From assembly GCA_019635735.1 (NCBI GenBank), contig JAHBYX010000011.1:1-64000 (forward strand): a stretch of 64,000 nt of DNA, given 5' to 3'. The translations under genes and the position numbers were made by a program. The DNA is from Mesorhizobium sp. (GTDB lineage: Bacteria > Pseudomonadota > Alphaproteobacteria > Rhizobiales > Rhizobiaceae). Each line of letters starts with the position of its first letter. Position 1 is the first letter of the stretch. The notes beneath the pieces are model-generated. The model was not told where the DNA came from, ran no database searches, and worked only from the letters and a program-made list of their open reading frames with translations. Below, in pieces: positions 21,390-29,364 of this stretch.

Positions 21390-22124
21390 ATGACCTATTG
21401 CGTCGGCCTGAAGATAGATCGCGGGCTCGTGTTCATGTCGGACACGCGCACGAACGCCGGCGTCGACAACATATCGACCTTCCGCAAGATGCATGTCTGG
21501 TCGGAGCCGGGCGAGCGGGTCATCGTTCTCCTGTCGGCCGGCAATCTCGCGACGACGCAGGCCGTGGTGAGCCTGCTCGACGAGCGCAGCAAGGCGGTCG
21601 ACGAGCGTTCGCACACGCTGCTGGAAACGCCGTCCATGTTCCGCACAGCGCAGATCGTCGGAAACGTCGTGCGCGACGTGATCAGCGGAACCGCGCTGGA
21701 GGGGCAGAAGGCGGAAAGCTATTTCAACGCCTCCTTCATCCTGGGCGGGCAGATCAGGGGCAGCGAGCCGCGCCTTTTCCTGATCTATCCGGAAGGCAAT
21801 TTCATCGAGGCCGGCGGCGACACGCCGTTCTTCCAGATCGGCGAGTACAAGTACGGCAGGCCGATCATCGTGCGCGCCTATGACCCGGCGATGAGCTTCG
21901 AGGAGGCGGCGAAGCTGCTGATGGTCTCCTTCGATTCGACCTTGAAGTCGAACCTGTCGGTGGGCCTGCCGCTCGACATGCTGTTCTACGAGAAGGATTC
22001 GCTGCGGGTGTCGTTCCAGAAGCGCATCACCGGCGACGACCCGTACTACCGCAGCATCTCCGCGGGCTGGTCGAGCGCGCTCAAGGCCGCATTCAAGGAC
22101 CTGCCCGACTTTCCGATGAGCTGA
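21390..22124 (+). CDS. anbu: Anbu (ancestral beta subunit) proteasome-like protein
   Basis: 244 residues, beginning MTYCVGLKIDRGLVFMSDTR. Removal of Met would expose Thr2 as the N-terminal nucleophile of a proteasome/HslV-type hydrolase; the DTR with a basic residue further on and SAGNLA match Anbu. Published Anbu structures show open helical rings rather than closed barrels, and its substrate is uncertain. Position after ATP-grasp, alpha-E and transglutaminase genes is the diagnostic context. Thirty bases separate it from the transglutaminase gene. Confidence 0.94.
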   Translation: MTYCVGLKIDRGLVFMSDTRTNAGVDNISTFRKMHVWSEPGERVIVLLSAGNLATTQAVVSLLDERSKAVDERSHTLLETPSMFRTAQIVGNVVRDVISGTALEGQKAESYFNASFILGGQIRGSEPRLFLIYPEGNFIEAGGDTPFFQIGEYKYGRPIIVRAYDPAMSFEEAAKLLMVSFDSTLKSNLSVGLPLDMLFYEKDSLRVSFQKRITGDDPYYRSISAGWSSALKAAFKDLPDFPMS

Positions 22125-22128
22125 CGCC

Positions 22129-23544
22129 GTGCGGGACAAGGATTTCCGCGACTGGTCCACTCGCGCCGCGGAATGGGGCGCCGACTACCGTGCCCGGCTG
22201 CGCGACCTGCCTGTGAGGGCGCAGACGAAACCGGGCGACATCGCCGCGCAGCTCGAGGCGAGTGCGCCGGAGGCCGGCGAACCGATGGAGGCGATCTTCG
22301 CCGACTTCGAGCGAATCGTCGTGCCGGGCATGACGCATTGGCAGCATCCACGCTTCTTCGCCTATTTCCCGGCCAATGCGGCGCCGGCCTCCGTCGTCGC
22401 CGAATACCTCGTCACCGCGATGGCGGCGCAGTGCATGCTCTGGCAGACCTCGCCGGCCGCCACCGAGATGGAGACCCGTGTCGTCGACTGGCTGCGCCAG
22501 GCGCTCGGTCTCCCTGACCGGTTCACCGGCGTGATCCAGGATTCCGCCTCGTCGGCTACGCTCAACGCCGTGCTGGTGATGCGCGAGCGGGCGCTGAACT
22601 GGAAGGGCAATATTCAGGGGCTGTCGGGTCAGCCGAAGCTGCGGATCTACTGTTCCGGCGAGGTGCACACGTCGATCGACCGCGCGATCTGGGTGTCGGG
22701 GATCGGCCAGGACAATCTGGTGCGGATCCCGGTGCAGGGCGAAAAACGCTCGATGGACATCAGCGCGCTGGACGCGGCGATCAGCAGCGATCGCGACGCC
22801 GGTTACCTTCCCGCGGGCATAATCGCCTCGGTGGGCGGCACCAGCGTCGGCGGGACCGACGATGTCGAGGGTGTGGTCGAGGTGGCGCGGCGCCACGGTC
22901 TCTACGTCCATGTCGACGCGGCCTGGGCGGGCTCCGCAATGATCTGCCCGGAGTTCCGGCACTGGTGGCAGGGCGTCGACGGGGCCGATTCGATCGTTTT
23001 CAATCCGCACAAATGGCTGGGCGCGCAGTTCGACTGCTCGGTGCAGTTCATCGCCAATCCCGGCGACCTGGTTCGCACGCTCGCCATCCAGCCGGAATAC
23101 CTGAAGACCCACGGCGCCGACGGCATGATCAACTACTCGGAATGGTCGGTGCCGCTCGGCCGCCGTTTCCGTGCGCTGAAGCTCTGGTTCCTGCTGCGCG
23201 CCTACGGGCTCGAACATCTGCGCGGGATGATCCGGAACCATGTCGCATGGTCGCGCAAGGTGGCGGAGCGGCTGGCCGCCGAACCAGGCTTCGAGATCGT
23301 CACGCCGCCGATGCTGTCGCTGTTTTCCTTCCGGCACACGGCGACGCAGGCCAGCGACCTGGACGCGCACAATCTCGACCTGCTGCGCCGCATCAACGAC
23401 GACGGACGCATCTACCTGACCCAGACCAGGGTCGACGGCAAAGTCGCGATCCGCTTCCAGGCGGGCCAGTTCGACATGCGCGAGGCCGATGCCGATACGG
23501 CCTTCGACGTCATACGAGAGATCGCGGCCGGCATGTCGAGGTGA
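22129..23544 (+). CDS. PLP-dependent group II (aromatic-L-amino-acid type) decarboxylase
   Basis: 471 residues. The aspartate aminotransferase-fold decarboxylase pattern is clear: WQHPRFFAYFPANAAPASVV, HVDAAWAGSAMICPEFRHWW and the PLP lysine in NPHKWLGAQFDC. Closest in appearance to DOPA/tryptophan/phenylalanine decarboxylases; the substrate cannot be told from sequence. Start GTG 22129 lies four bases after the Anbu stop, so it is almost certainly in the same transcript, which is not the classical content of that operon. The GlpR gene follows after a promoter-like spacer. Confidence 0.93.
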   Translation: MRDKDFRDWSTRAAEWGADYRARLRDLPVRAQTKPGDIAAQLEASAPEAGEPMEAIFADFERIVVPGMTHWQHPRFFAYFPANAAPASVVAEYLVTAMAAQCMLWQTSPAATEMETRVVDWLRQALGLPDRFTGVIQDSASSATLNAVLVMRERALNWKGNIQGLSGQPKLRIYCSGEVHTSIDRAIWVSGIGQDNLVRIPVQGEKRSMDISALDAAISSDRDAGYLPAGIIASVGGTSVGGTDDVEGVVEVARRHGLYVHVDAAWAGSAMICPEFRHWWQGVDGADSIVFNPHKWLGAQFDCSVQFIANPGDLVRTLAIQPEYLKTHGADGMINYSEWSVPLGRRFRALKLWFLLRAYGLEHLRGMIRNHVAWSRKVAERLAAEPGFEIVTPPMLSLFSFRHTATQASDLDAHNLDLLRRINDDGRIYLTQTRVDGKVAIRFQAGQFDMREADADTAFDVIREIAAGMSR

Positions 23545-23557
23545 GGCTTTCCGTCAC

Positions 23558-23593
23558 TTTCGTTTTCGGCTAGCGTTGCGAAAAACGAAAACG
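23558..23593 (+). promoter_or_regulatory. Probable GlpR-type operator in front of glpR
   Basis: TTTCGTTTTCG (23558-23568), ten bases, then CGAAAAACGAAAACG (23579-23593): an inverted arrangement of TTTCG/CGAAA half-sites as bound by DeoR/GlpR repressors. It ends 13 bases before the glpR start, so autoregulation is likely. Confidence 0.55.
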
Positions 23594-23606
23594 GGAGGGA
23601 CATGCA

Positions 23607-24371
23607 GTGCTGCTCACGCCGCGACATTCCGAGATCATCCAGCTCGCGAAGGAAAGGGGCAGGGTGCTGGTCGAGGATCTCTCGGCGCATTTCCAGGTCA
23701 CCCCGCAGACGATCCGCAAGGATCTGAACGATCTTTGCGACCAGCGGCTGCTCACCCGCATCCATGGCGGAGCGCTGTTCCCATCGGGAATCGAGAACCT
23801 GCAATACGAGGCGCGGCGCAAGATCGCCGCCGACGAGAAGGACGCGATCGGCAAGGCGGCGGCGAAGCTCATTCCCGACAACGCCTCGCTCTTCGTCAAT
23901 ATCGGCACGACGACGGAGGCCGTATCGAAGGCTCTGCTGGACCATCAGGGGCTGATGGTCATCACCAACAACATCAATGTCGCGAACAGGATGCGGGTCT
24001 ATCCGTCGATCGAGGTGGTGATCGCGGGCGGCGTCGTGCGCGGCTCCGACGGCGGCATCGTCGGCGAGGCGGCGGTGGACTTCATTCGCCAGTTCAAGGT
24101 CGACTACGCGGTGATCGGCGTGTCGGCGATCGACCATGACGGGGCACTGCTCGATTTCGACTACCGCGAGGTCAAGGTCGCGCAGGCGATCATCGCCAAC
24201 GCGCGGCACGTCATCCTGGTGGCGGACAGCACCAAGTTCGAGCGCACCGCGCCGGTGCGCATCGGCCATCTGAAGCAGATGAACACGTTCATCACCGACC
24301 GTTGCGACATTCCCGCGGTGAGGGCGATCCTCGCCGAGGCGGAGGTCGAATTGATCGAGACCGCGGCCTGA
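23607..24371 (+). CDS. glpR: DeoR/GlpR family transcriptional regulator
   Basis: 254 residues. N-terminal DeoR helix-turn-helix (about residues 5-60; VEDLSAHFQVTPQTIRKDLN) and C-terminal sugar-phosphate-binding domain with NIGTTTEAVSKAL, ITNNINVAN and LVADSTKFER. In this family the effector is a phosphorylated sugar; position immediately before glpK makes glycerol-3-phosphate likely. Start is GTG 23607, preceded by GGGAGGGA; an ATG at 23602 is in another frame. Similar TTTCG/CGAAA repeats precede both this gene and glpK. Confidence 0.9.
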   Translation: MLLTPRHSEIIQLAKERGRVLVEDLSAHFQVTPQTIRKDLNDLCDQRLLTRIHGGALFPSGIENLQYEARRKIAADEKDAIGKAAAKLIPDNASLFVNIGTTTEAVSKALLDHQGLMVITNNINVANRMRVYPSIEVVIAGGVVRGSDGGIVGEAAVDFIRQFKVDYAVIGVSAIDHDGALLDFDYREVKVAQAIIANARHVILVADSTKFERTAPVRIGHLKQMNTFITDRCDIPAVRAILAEAEVELIETAA

Positions 24372-24381
24372 GCGAGGTTGA

Positions 24382-24426
24382 TTTCGTTTGACATTCGAAA
24401 GCGGTTCGAAACATTTCCTTTTCGGC
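24382..24426 (+). promoter_or_regulatory. glpK promoter with overlapping GlpR-type half-sites
   Basis: A perfect -35 TTGACA (24388-24393) is followed, 16-17 bases on, by a weak -10 (AACATT/ACATTT near 24410-24416). The spacer contains TTCGAAAGCGGTTCGAA, and TTTCG, TTCGAAA, TTCGAAAC and TTTTCG recur through the region. Repressor binding here would block the promoter directly. Confidence 0.5.
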
Positions 24427-24536
24427 GGTGATTTTGTCCGGCGAGACGCCGGCTACCGGTGCGAAGTGCTTTGGGAGGAAGTGATGACGTCACAGGCGAG
24501 ACGGCCTTCGGTTGCGCATTCGGGGAGGGGGCCGGC

Positions 24537-26027
24537 ATGAGCGGCTATGTTCTCGCCATCGACCAGGGCACGACGTCGAGCCGCACGATCGTCTTCGACG
24601 GCGACATGAACATCGCTGCAAAGGCCCAAAAGGAGTTCGCGCAGATCTATCCGGCGTCGGGCTGGGTCGAGCACGATCCGGAAGAGATCTGGTCGTCGAC
24701 GCTCGCCACGATGCGCGAGGCGCTTAAGAAGGCGAAACTCAAGGCGGGCGAGGTTGCCGCGATCGGCATCACCAACCAGCGCGAGACGGTGGTGATCTGG
24801 GACAAGGCGACCGGCAAGCCTATCCACAACGCGATCGTCTGGCAGGACAGGCGCACCGCGCCTGCCTGCGCGAAGCTGAAGAAGGCCGGCCTCGAGCCGC
24901 GCTTTACCGCCAAGACCGGGCTGCTGCTCGACCCCTACTTTTCCGGCACCAAGATCGCCTGGATCCTGGACAAGGTGAAAGGCGCGCGAAAACGCGCCGA
25001 GCGGGGAGAACTGCTCGCCGGCACGATCGACACGTTCCTGATCTGGCGGTTGACCGGCGGAAAGGTGCACGCAACGGACGCGACCAATGCCTCGCGGACC
25101 CTGCTCTACAACATCGCGACAAATCAATGGGATGACGAGTTGCTGAAACTGCTGCGCGTGCCGCGGGCGCTGCTGGCGGAGGTGAAAGACTGCGCCGACG
25201 ATTTCGGCGTCACCGACAAGGCGCTGCTCGGCGCCGAGATCCCGATCCTGGGCGTTGCCGGCGACCAGCAGGCGGCGACGATCGGCCAGGCCTGTTTCGA
25301 GCCGGGCATGATGAAATCGACCTACGGCACGGGCTGCTTCGCGCTGCTCAACACCGGCAAGCAGATGGTGCGCTCGAAGAACCGGCTGCTCACCACGATC
25401 GCCTACCGGCTCGGCGGCAAGACGACCTACGCGCTGGAAGGCTCGATCTTCATCGCGGGTGCCGCGGTGCAGTGGCTGCGCGATTCGCTGAAGGTGATCG
25501 ACAGGTCGGAACGGTCGGGAGAACTGGCGGCGAAGGCGGACGAGACACAGGGCGTCTATCTGGTCCCTGCCTTCGTCGGCCTCGGCGCGCCGCACTGGGA
25601 TGCGGATGCGCGCGGCGCGATGTTCGGACTGACGCGAAATTCCGGCCCGGCCGAGTTCGCGCGCGCGGCGCTGGAATCCGTCGCCTACCAGACGTCCGAC
25701 CTGCTTTCGGCGATGAAGAAGGACTGGAAGGGCGCCGCGGCGAAGACGGTGCTGCGGGTCGACGGCGGCATGGTCGCCTCCGACTGGACCATGCAGCGCC
25801 TCGCCGACATTCTCGACGCGCCCGTCGACCGGCCGAAGATCCTGGAGACGACCGCACTGGGGGCGGCCTGGCTTGCCGGGTCCCGCGCCGGCGTGTGGCC
25901 GAAGGAAAAGGCATTCGCCAAACGCTGGGCGCTCGACCGGCGCTTCGAACCGGCGATGGACGCCGCTTCGCGCAAGCGCAAGCTGGCGGGCTGGCACGAC
26001 GCCGTGAAACGGACGCTCACGCGCTAA
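24537..26027 (+). CDS. glpK: Glycerol kinase
   Basis: 496 residues, the usual length. Phosphorylates glycerol to glycerol-3-phosphate. FGGY-family motifs are complete: DQGTTSSRTIVFD near the start, GITNQRETVVIWD, GVAGDQQAATIGQ, STYGTGCFALLNTG and the late VDGGMVASDWTMQ. The ATG at 24537 has a strong GGGGAGGGG just upstream; the frame is open further 5' but adds nothing conserved. glpR lies upstream on the same strand. No facilitator or glpD gene is next to it. Confidence 0.98.
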   Translation: MSGYVLAIDQGTTSSRTIVFDGDMNIAAKAQKEFAQIYPASGWVEHDPEEIWSSTLATMREALKKAKLKAGEVAAIGITNQRETVVIWDKATGKPIHNAIVWQDRRTAPACAKLKKAGLEPRFTAKTGLLLDPYFSGTKIAWILDKVKGARKRAERGELLAGTIDTFLIWRLTGGKVHATDATNASRTLLYNIATNQWDDELLKLLRVPRALLAEVKDCADDFGVTDKALLGAEIPILGVAGDQQAATIGQACFEPGMMKSTYGTGCFALLNTGKQMVRSKNRLLTTIAYRLGGKTTYALEGSIFIAGAAVQWLRDSLKVIDRSERSGELAAKADETQGVYLVPAFVGLGAPHWDADARGAMFGLTRNSGPAEFARAALESVAYQTSDLLSAMKKDWKGAAAKTVLRVDGGMVASDWTMQRLADILDAPVDRPKILETTALGAAWLAGSRAGVWPKEKAFAKRWALDRRFEPAMDAASRKRKLAGWHDAVKRTLTR

Positions 26028-26029
26028 CG

Positions 26030-26058
26030 AAAAGCCCCGCGCCTTGCGGCGCGGGGCT
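26030..26058 (-). terminator. Rho-independent terminator of the BA14K gene
   Basis: Stem AGCCCCGCGCC (26033-26043) / GGCGCGGGGCT (26048-26058), loop TTGC. On the minus strand the stem is followed by TTTT, on the plus strand by no T-run, so it serves the minus-strand gene ending at 26083; it may also weakly stop glpK transcripts. Confidence 0.7.
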
Positions 26059-26082
26059 CGACAGGTCGAATTCGTTCAGCCG

Positions 26083-26577
26083 TCAGCTGTAGGGCGAGTA
26101 GCACTGCTGGCGAGGCCCATGGTAGGGTTGGAAGGTGTTGTCCCACTCGCGGTAGGACCTGTAGCGGTTGTAGCACCACTGCACGTGGGCGCTGCCGCCG
26201 CCGCGATAGTAGCGGGGAGGAGGTGGGTTGTTGATCGCGCTGCCGATGATCGCCCCGGCGATGAAGGCGCCGGCCGGGAACCACCAGCCATTGTAGTAGG
26301 TGTAGCCGTGGCGCCGGTGGCGATAGCCGCGATGCCCGTTGTAGTAGTAGTTGCCGCCGTACCAGCCGTGGCGGTGGCCGTCGCGGCGCCAGGCGCGGGG
26401 ACCGTCAAGATAATTGGGCCGCGGACGGTCCGTCATGCCCCACTGAACGTTGACGATTCCGCTATCCGGGACGATCGATGGAGCCGGTAACGGGGCAGCG
26501 TTGGCGGGCGCAAACGACGTGACGGCCATTGCCGCAGCCAGGGCAGCCGAGCTCAAAACGCTTGCAAGCTTTCTCAT
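26083..26577 (-). CDS. BA14K family exported protein
   Basis: 164 residues. Signal peptide MRKLASVLSSAALAAAMAVT to ANA, then a Tyr/Gly/His/Arg-rich region (YGGNYYYNGHRGYRHRRHGY), a short hydrophobic glycine segment (AGAFIAGAIIGSAI) and the BA14K signature at the C-terminus (HVQWCYNRYRSYREWDNTFQ, then PRQQCYSPY) with two cysteines. The family is named for a 14-kDa immunoreactive Brucella protein with lectin-like properties. Likely envelope-located. A terminator follows. Confidence 0.9.
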   Translation of the reverse strand: MRKLASVLSSAALAAAMAVTSFAPANAAPLPAPSIVPDSGIVNVQWGMTDRPRPNYLDGPRAWRRDGHRHGWYGGNYYYNGHRGYRHRRHGYTYYNGWWFPAGAFIAGAIIGSAINNPPPPRYYRGGGSAHVQWCYNRYRSYREWDNTFQPYHGPRQQCYSPYS

Positions 26578-26690
26578 CTTAACCTCCTGAGGACTCGAAT
26601 CAGATGTCCCTTTGCGCGCTCAACGCGCGTTGGTTGTTAAGGTTCCACCCGACTGTGTCGCGGTGAGGGCGGGCCGCCTGCGTCAAAAAG

Positions 26691-26714
26691 AAAGCCGGTC
26701 TTGCGACCGGCTTT
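26691..26714 (-). terminator. Terminator downstream of the Lys/Ala/Ser-rich protein gene
   Basis: Stem AAAGCCGGTC / GACCGGCTTT with loop TTGC. On the minus strand it is followed by CTTTTTGACG, giving a T-run beyond the gene that ends at 26801; on the plus strand it is followed by TCAG only. Confidence 0.65.
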
Positions 26715-26800
26715 TCAGTTTGGGCGGGACGGGCGGGGGGTGAGGGGGACTGCCCGTCTCGAGGCTCAAACGCGGCCGACGAAGGAAGGTTCCCGACCGG

Positions 26801-27265
26801 TTACGATTTTTGCGTGGTCTTGCGCCGCGACGTCGATTTGCGGCCGGCCACCATGCCGACGACCGCTCCGGCGACGCTGCCGGCGAGGGACGCAACGCCG
26901 CTCGCGACATTGGTGGCGCCGCTGACCAGCGAACCCGCGGGGCCCTTCGCCTTCGAAGATTTCGAAGAAGCGGAAGCGGCTTTGGACGTCGCGGGGCTCT
27001 TCTTCGCCGCGCCGGGAGTCGATTTCGGAGCAGAGCTCGAGGTCGCGCCCGATGCGGATTTGGCGGCCTTGGCTTTCGGCTTGGCCGCGTTGGACGTCTT
27101 GGCGGACTTCGGCGAGGCGGCCTTGGTGGACTTGTCTGACGCCTTTTTCGCGGTCGCAGCCGGCTTGGCGTCTTTCGAACGTTCGGCGATGGCCGCGCCG
27201 GCACCCGTCTTCGATTCGATCGCTTTCGAGCCCGAGGGCTTTTTCGTGGAAGCGGCCTTGCTCAT
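26801..27265 (-). CDS. Lys/Ala/Ser-rich histone H1-like low-complexity protein
   Basis: 154 residues from the ATG at 27265, preceded by GGAGGG. About the first 110 residues are a low-complexity mix of Lys, Ala, Ser, Thr and Pro with repeats of the type AKKAS, AASPKSAK, PKAKAAKS, resembling bacterial histone H1-like and eukaryotic H1 tails. A Gly/Ala/Val segment follows (SLVSGATNVASGVASLAGSV, then AGAVVGMVAG) that could insert in or associate with a membrane, and the end is basic (RKSTSRRKTTQKS). Role unknown: nucleoid binding is suggested by composition only. A terminator follows, supporting expression. Confidence 0.65.
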   Translation of the reverse strand: MSKAASTKKPSGSKAIESKTGAGAAIAERSKDAKPAATAKKASDKSTKAASPKSAKTSNAAKPKAKAAKSASGATSSSAPKSTPGAAKKSPATSKAASASSKSSKAKGPAGSLVSGATNVASGVASLAGSVAGAVVGMVAGRKSTSRRKTTQKS

Positions 27266-27430
27266 GTGATTTCCCTCCGAAAGAAGCTGCAATCCGCATC
27301 AACGGACGAGTTGGGGGGAAGTTCCGACCGGCAGGAAGACACCCGAAATCGCCCGGATTTCCGGTTGACCGCGAGGGGCGCCGTCCCTATGTTCCGCCGC
27401 ACTTTCGAGGGGGCCTCCGCGCCCCCCGAC

Positions 27431-27506
27431 GGGCGCGTAGCTCAGCTGGTAGAGCAACGGACTTTTAATCTGTAGGTCATGGGTTCGAGTCCCATCGCGC
27501 TCACCA
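27431..27506 (+). tRNA. tRNA-Lys (anticodon TTT)
   Basis: A full cloverleaf: acceptor GGGCGCG pairs with CGCGCTC, D-arm AGCTCAGCTGGTAGAGC, anticodon loop CTTTTAA (anticodon TTT), T-arm with GGTTCGAGTCC, discriminator A and encoded CCA (27504-27506). Confidence 0.97.
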
Positions 27507-27614
27507 CCTCCCAGAGTTGAATAGCTCCAGCGTCCCTTCGCCACGCCAAGGTGAATGGCGCGTGACGGTGGGGGCGGCTATATCGGGCGCGGACTTTGCA
27601 TTCGAGGGCGCGGC

Positions 27615-28361
27615 GTGGCGATCGACATCGGTTATCTGAGCGCGGTGGGAGCGGGGGCGCTTTCGTTCCTGTCGCCCTGCGTCCTGCCGCTGGTGCCGCC
27701 CTATCTCTGCTACATGGCGGGCGTTTCGGTCGAGGAATTCCGCAATCCCGACGGGACGGCGACCGCCACGGCCAACCGCGCGGCGCTGCTGACAGCGTCG
27801 TTCGCCTTCGTACTCGGCTTTTCGACCGTGTTCGTGGCGCTCGGTGCCGGCGCCTCGTCGGTCGGCCAGCTGCTGCGTGTGTGGCAACAGCCGCTGGCGA
27901 TGGCGGCGGGGCTGGCCATCATCCTGATGGGGCTCAACTTTCTCGGCGTCGTGCGCATTCCATTCCTGTCGCGCGAGGCGCGCTTCCAGGCGGGCGGACA
28001 GCCGGCCAGCATGACGGCGGCCTATGTCATGGGGCTGGCCTTCGCCTTCGGCTGGACGCCCTGCATCGGGCCGGTGCTCGGTCCGATCCTGACGCTTGCG
28101 GGAGGCCGCGAGACGGTGGCCGACGGCGCGGCATTGCTGGCGGCCTATTCGGCCGGGCTCGGGATTCCGTTCATCATCGCGGCACTCTTTTCCGGCGCCT
28201 TCATGCGCTTCGCCGGGCGCTTCCGAGCGCATCTCGGCCGGGTGGAGAAGGTGATGGGCGCGTTTCTGGTGATCGCTGGCGTGCTGTTCCTCACGGGCGG
28301 CATCCAGAAGGCGTCTTACTGGCTGCTCGAAACCTTTCCTGTGCTCGGCACGCTCGGCTGA
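27615..28361 (+). CDS. ccdA: CcdA-like cytochrome c biogenesis / thiol-disulfide transmembrane protein
   Basis: 248 residues, six predicted membrane segments. The DsbD/CcdA membrane-domain motifs are present with both redox cysteines: FLSPCVLPLVPPYLCYMAG near the start and FGWTPCIGPVLGP in the fourth segment. The protein carries electrons across the inner membrane to periplasmic thiol oxidoreductases used in cytochrome c maturation. Start GTG 27615 gives the usual short N-terminus (MAIDIGYLSAVGAGALSFLS); an ATG at 27555 would add 20 Gly/Arg-rich residues. Its end overlaps the opposing EamA gene by 46 bases. Confidence 0.88.
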   Translation: MAIDIGYLSAVGAGALSFLSPCVLPLVPPYLCYMAGVSVEEFRNPDGTATATANRAALLTASFAFVLGFSTVFVALGAGASSVGQLLRVWQQPLAMAAGLAIILMGLNFLGVVRIPFLSREARFQAGGQPASMTAAYVMGLAFAFGWTPCIGPVLGPILTLAGGRETVADGAALLAAYSAGLGIPFIIAALFSGAFMRFAGRFRAHLGRVEKVMGAFLVIAGVLFLTGGIQKASYWLLETFPVLGTLG

Positions 28362-29269
28362 GCCTTCTTCGAGGGGAAGGTGGCGAGGATCACGCCGCCC
28401 ATCACCAGCGCGATGCCGGCCGCGTGGAAGGGCTGGAACGTCTCGCCGAGGAAGACCACCGCCATCGTCACGGCGAAGGGCGGCATCAGATACATGAAGA
28501 TGCCGGCAAGCGAGGCGCCGAGCACGCGTACCCCGTACTGGAAGCCTGAGAAGGCCAGAAGCGAGGCGAAGACGACGATGCCGGCGATGGATGCCCAGTC
28601 GCCCGCCTGGTCGGGCATCGAACCGCCGAGCGCGAATTCGACCAGCGCCATGGGTGCCAGCATCAGGGTCGCGACCAGCGCCACCAGGCCGAAGAGGCCG
28701 AGATTCGACACTGTGCGCAGATCGGGCGAGCGGTAGAGGATCGAATAGACGGCCCAGCAGAAGGCGGCGGCGACGAAGATCAGGTCGCCCCAGTGGAAAT
28801 CGAGCCGCACGAGCGCGGCGAGATCGCCCTTGAGCACAATGACGGCCACACCGGCGAAGGCGATCGCGGATCCGATCGCCTCGCGCAGGCCGATGACGCG
28901 GCCGAAGAAGGCGGCCTCGATCAGGATGATGAAGACCGACGAGCTGGTGTAGATCAGCGTGCCGTTGGTGGCGGTGGTGCTTGTCAGCGCGACATAGACG
29001 CCGGCGCCGCAGATTACCATGCCGAGGACCGACAGCGTTGCGATCAGCTCCGGCCGGGCCGACAGGACTTTCCTCAAGGCGCTTCGCTCGCGCAGCAGGA
29101 ACGGCGCCAGGATCAGCGCCACCAGCGCCCAGCGCACGAAGGCCAGCGTGAACGGCGCCACGTCGCCGATCACGGCGCGGCCGAAGATCAGGTTTGTCGA
29201 GAACAGAAGCGGCGTCGCCACCATCACGAGGACGGCAAGCACGGTCGTTCCGGATGTCTCGTTAGCCAT
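28316..29269 (-). CDS. EamA family (DMT superfamily) transporter
   Basis: 317 residues with ten hydrophobic segments in two EamA repeats. The first repeat contains TPLLFSTNLIFGRAVIGDVA and AFVRWALVALILAPFLL, the second ILYRSPDLRTVSNLGLFGLV to PPFAVTMAVVFLGETFQPFH. A drug/metabolite exporter, substrate unknown. The ATG at 29269 (MANETSGTTVLAVLVM) is preferred to the upstream frame. Tail-to-tail overlap with ccdA. Confidence 0.9.
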   Translation of the reverse strand: MANETSGTTVLAVLVMVATPLLFSTNLIFGRAVIGDVAPFTLAFVRWALVALILAPFLLRERSALRKVLSARPELIATLSVLGMVICGAGVYVALTSTTATNGTLIYTSSSVFIILIEAAFFGRVIGLREAIGSAIAFAGVAVIVLKGDLAALVRLDFHWGDLIFVAAAFCWAVYSILYRSPDLRTVSNLGLFGLVALVATLMLAPMALVEFALGGSMPDQAGDWASIAGIVVFASLLAFSGFQYGVRVLGASLAGIFMYLMPPFAVTMAVVFLGETFQPFHAAGIALVMGGVILATFPSKKAQPSVPSTGKVSSSQ

Positions 29270-29364
29270 TCGTTCGCCAGCTCCGCTCGCCTCGCATTGG
29301 AGCGGGCGTCGGCGGGTGATACAGATGCGCCGAATCCCGATCAACACGCACAGCGGATGCTTGC

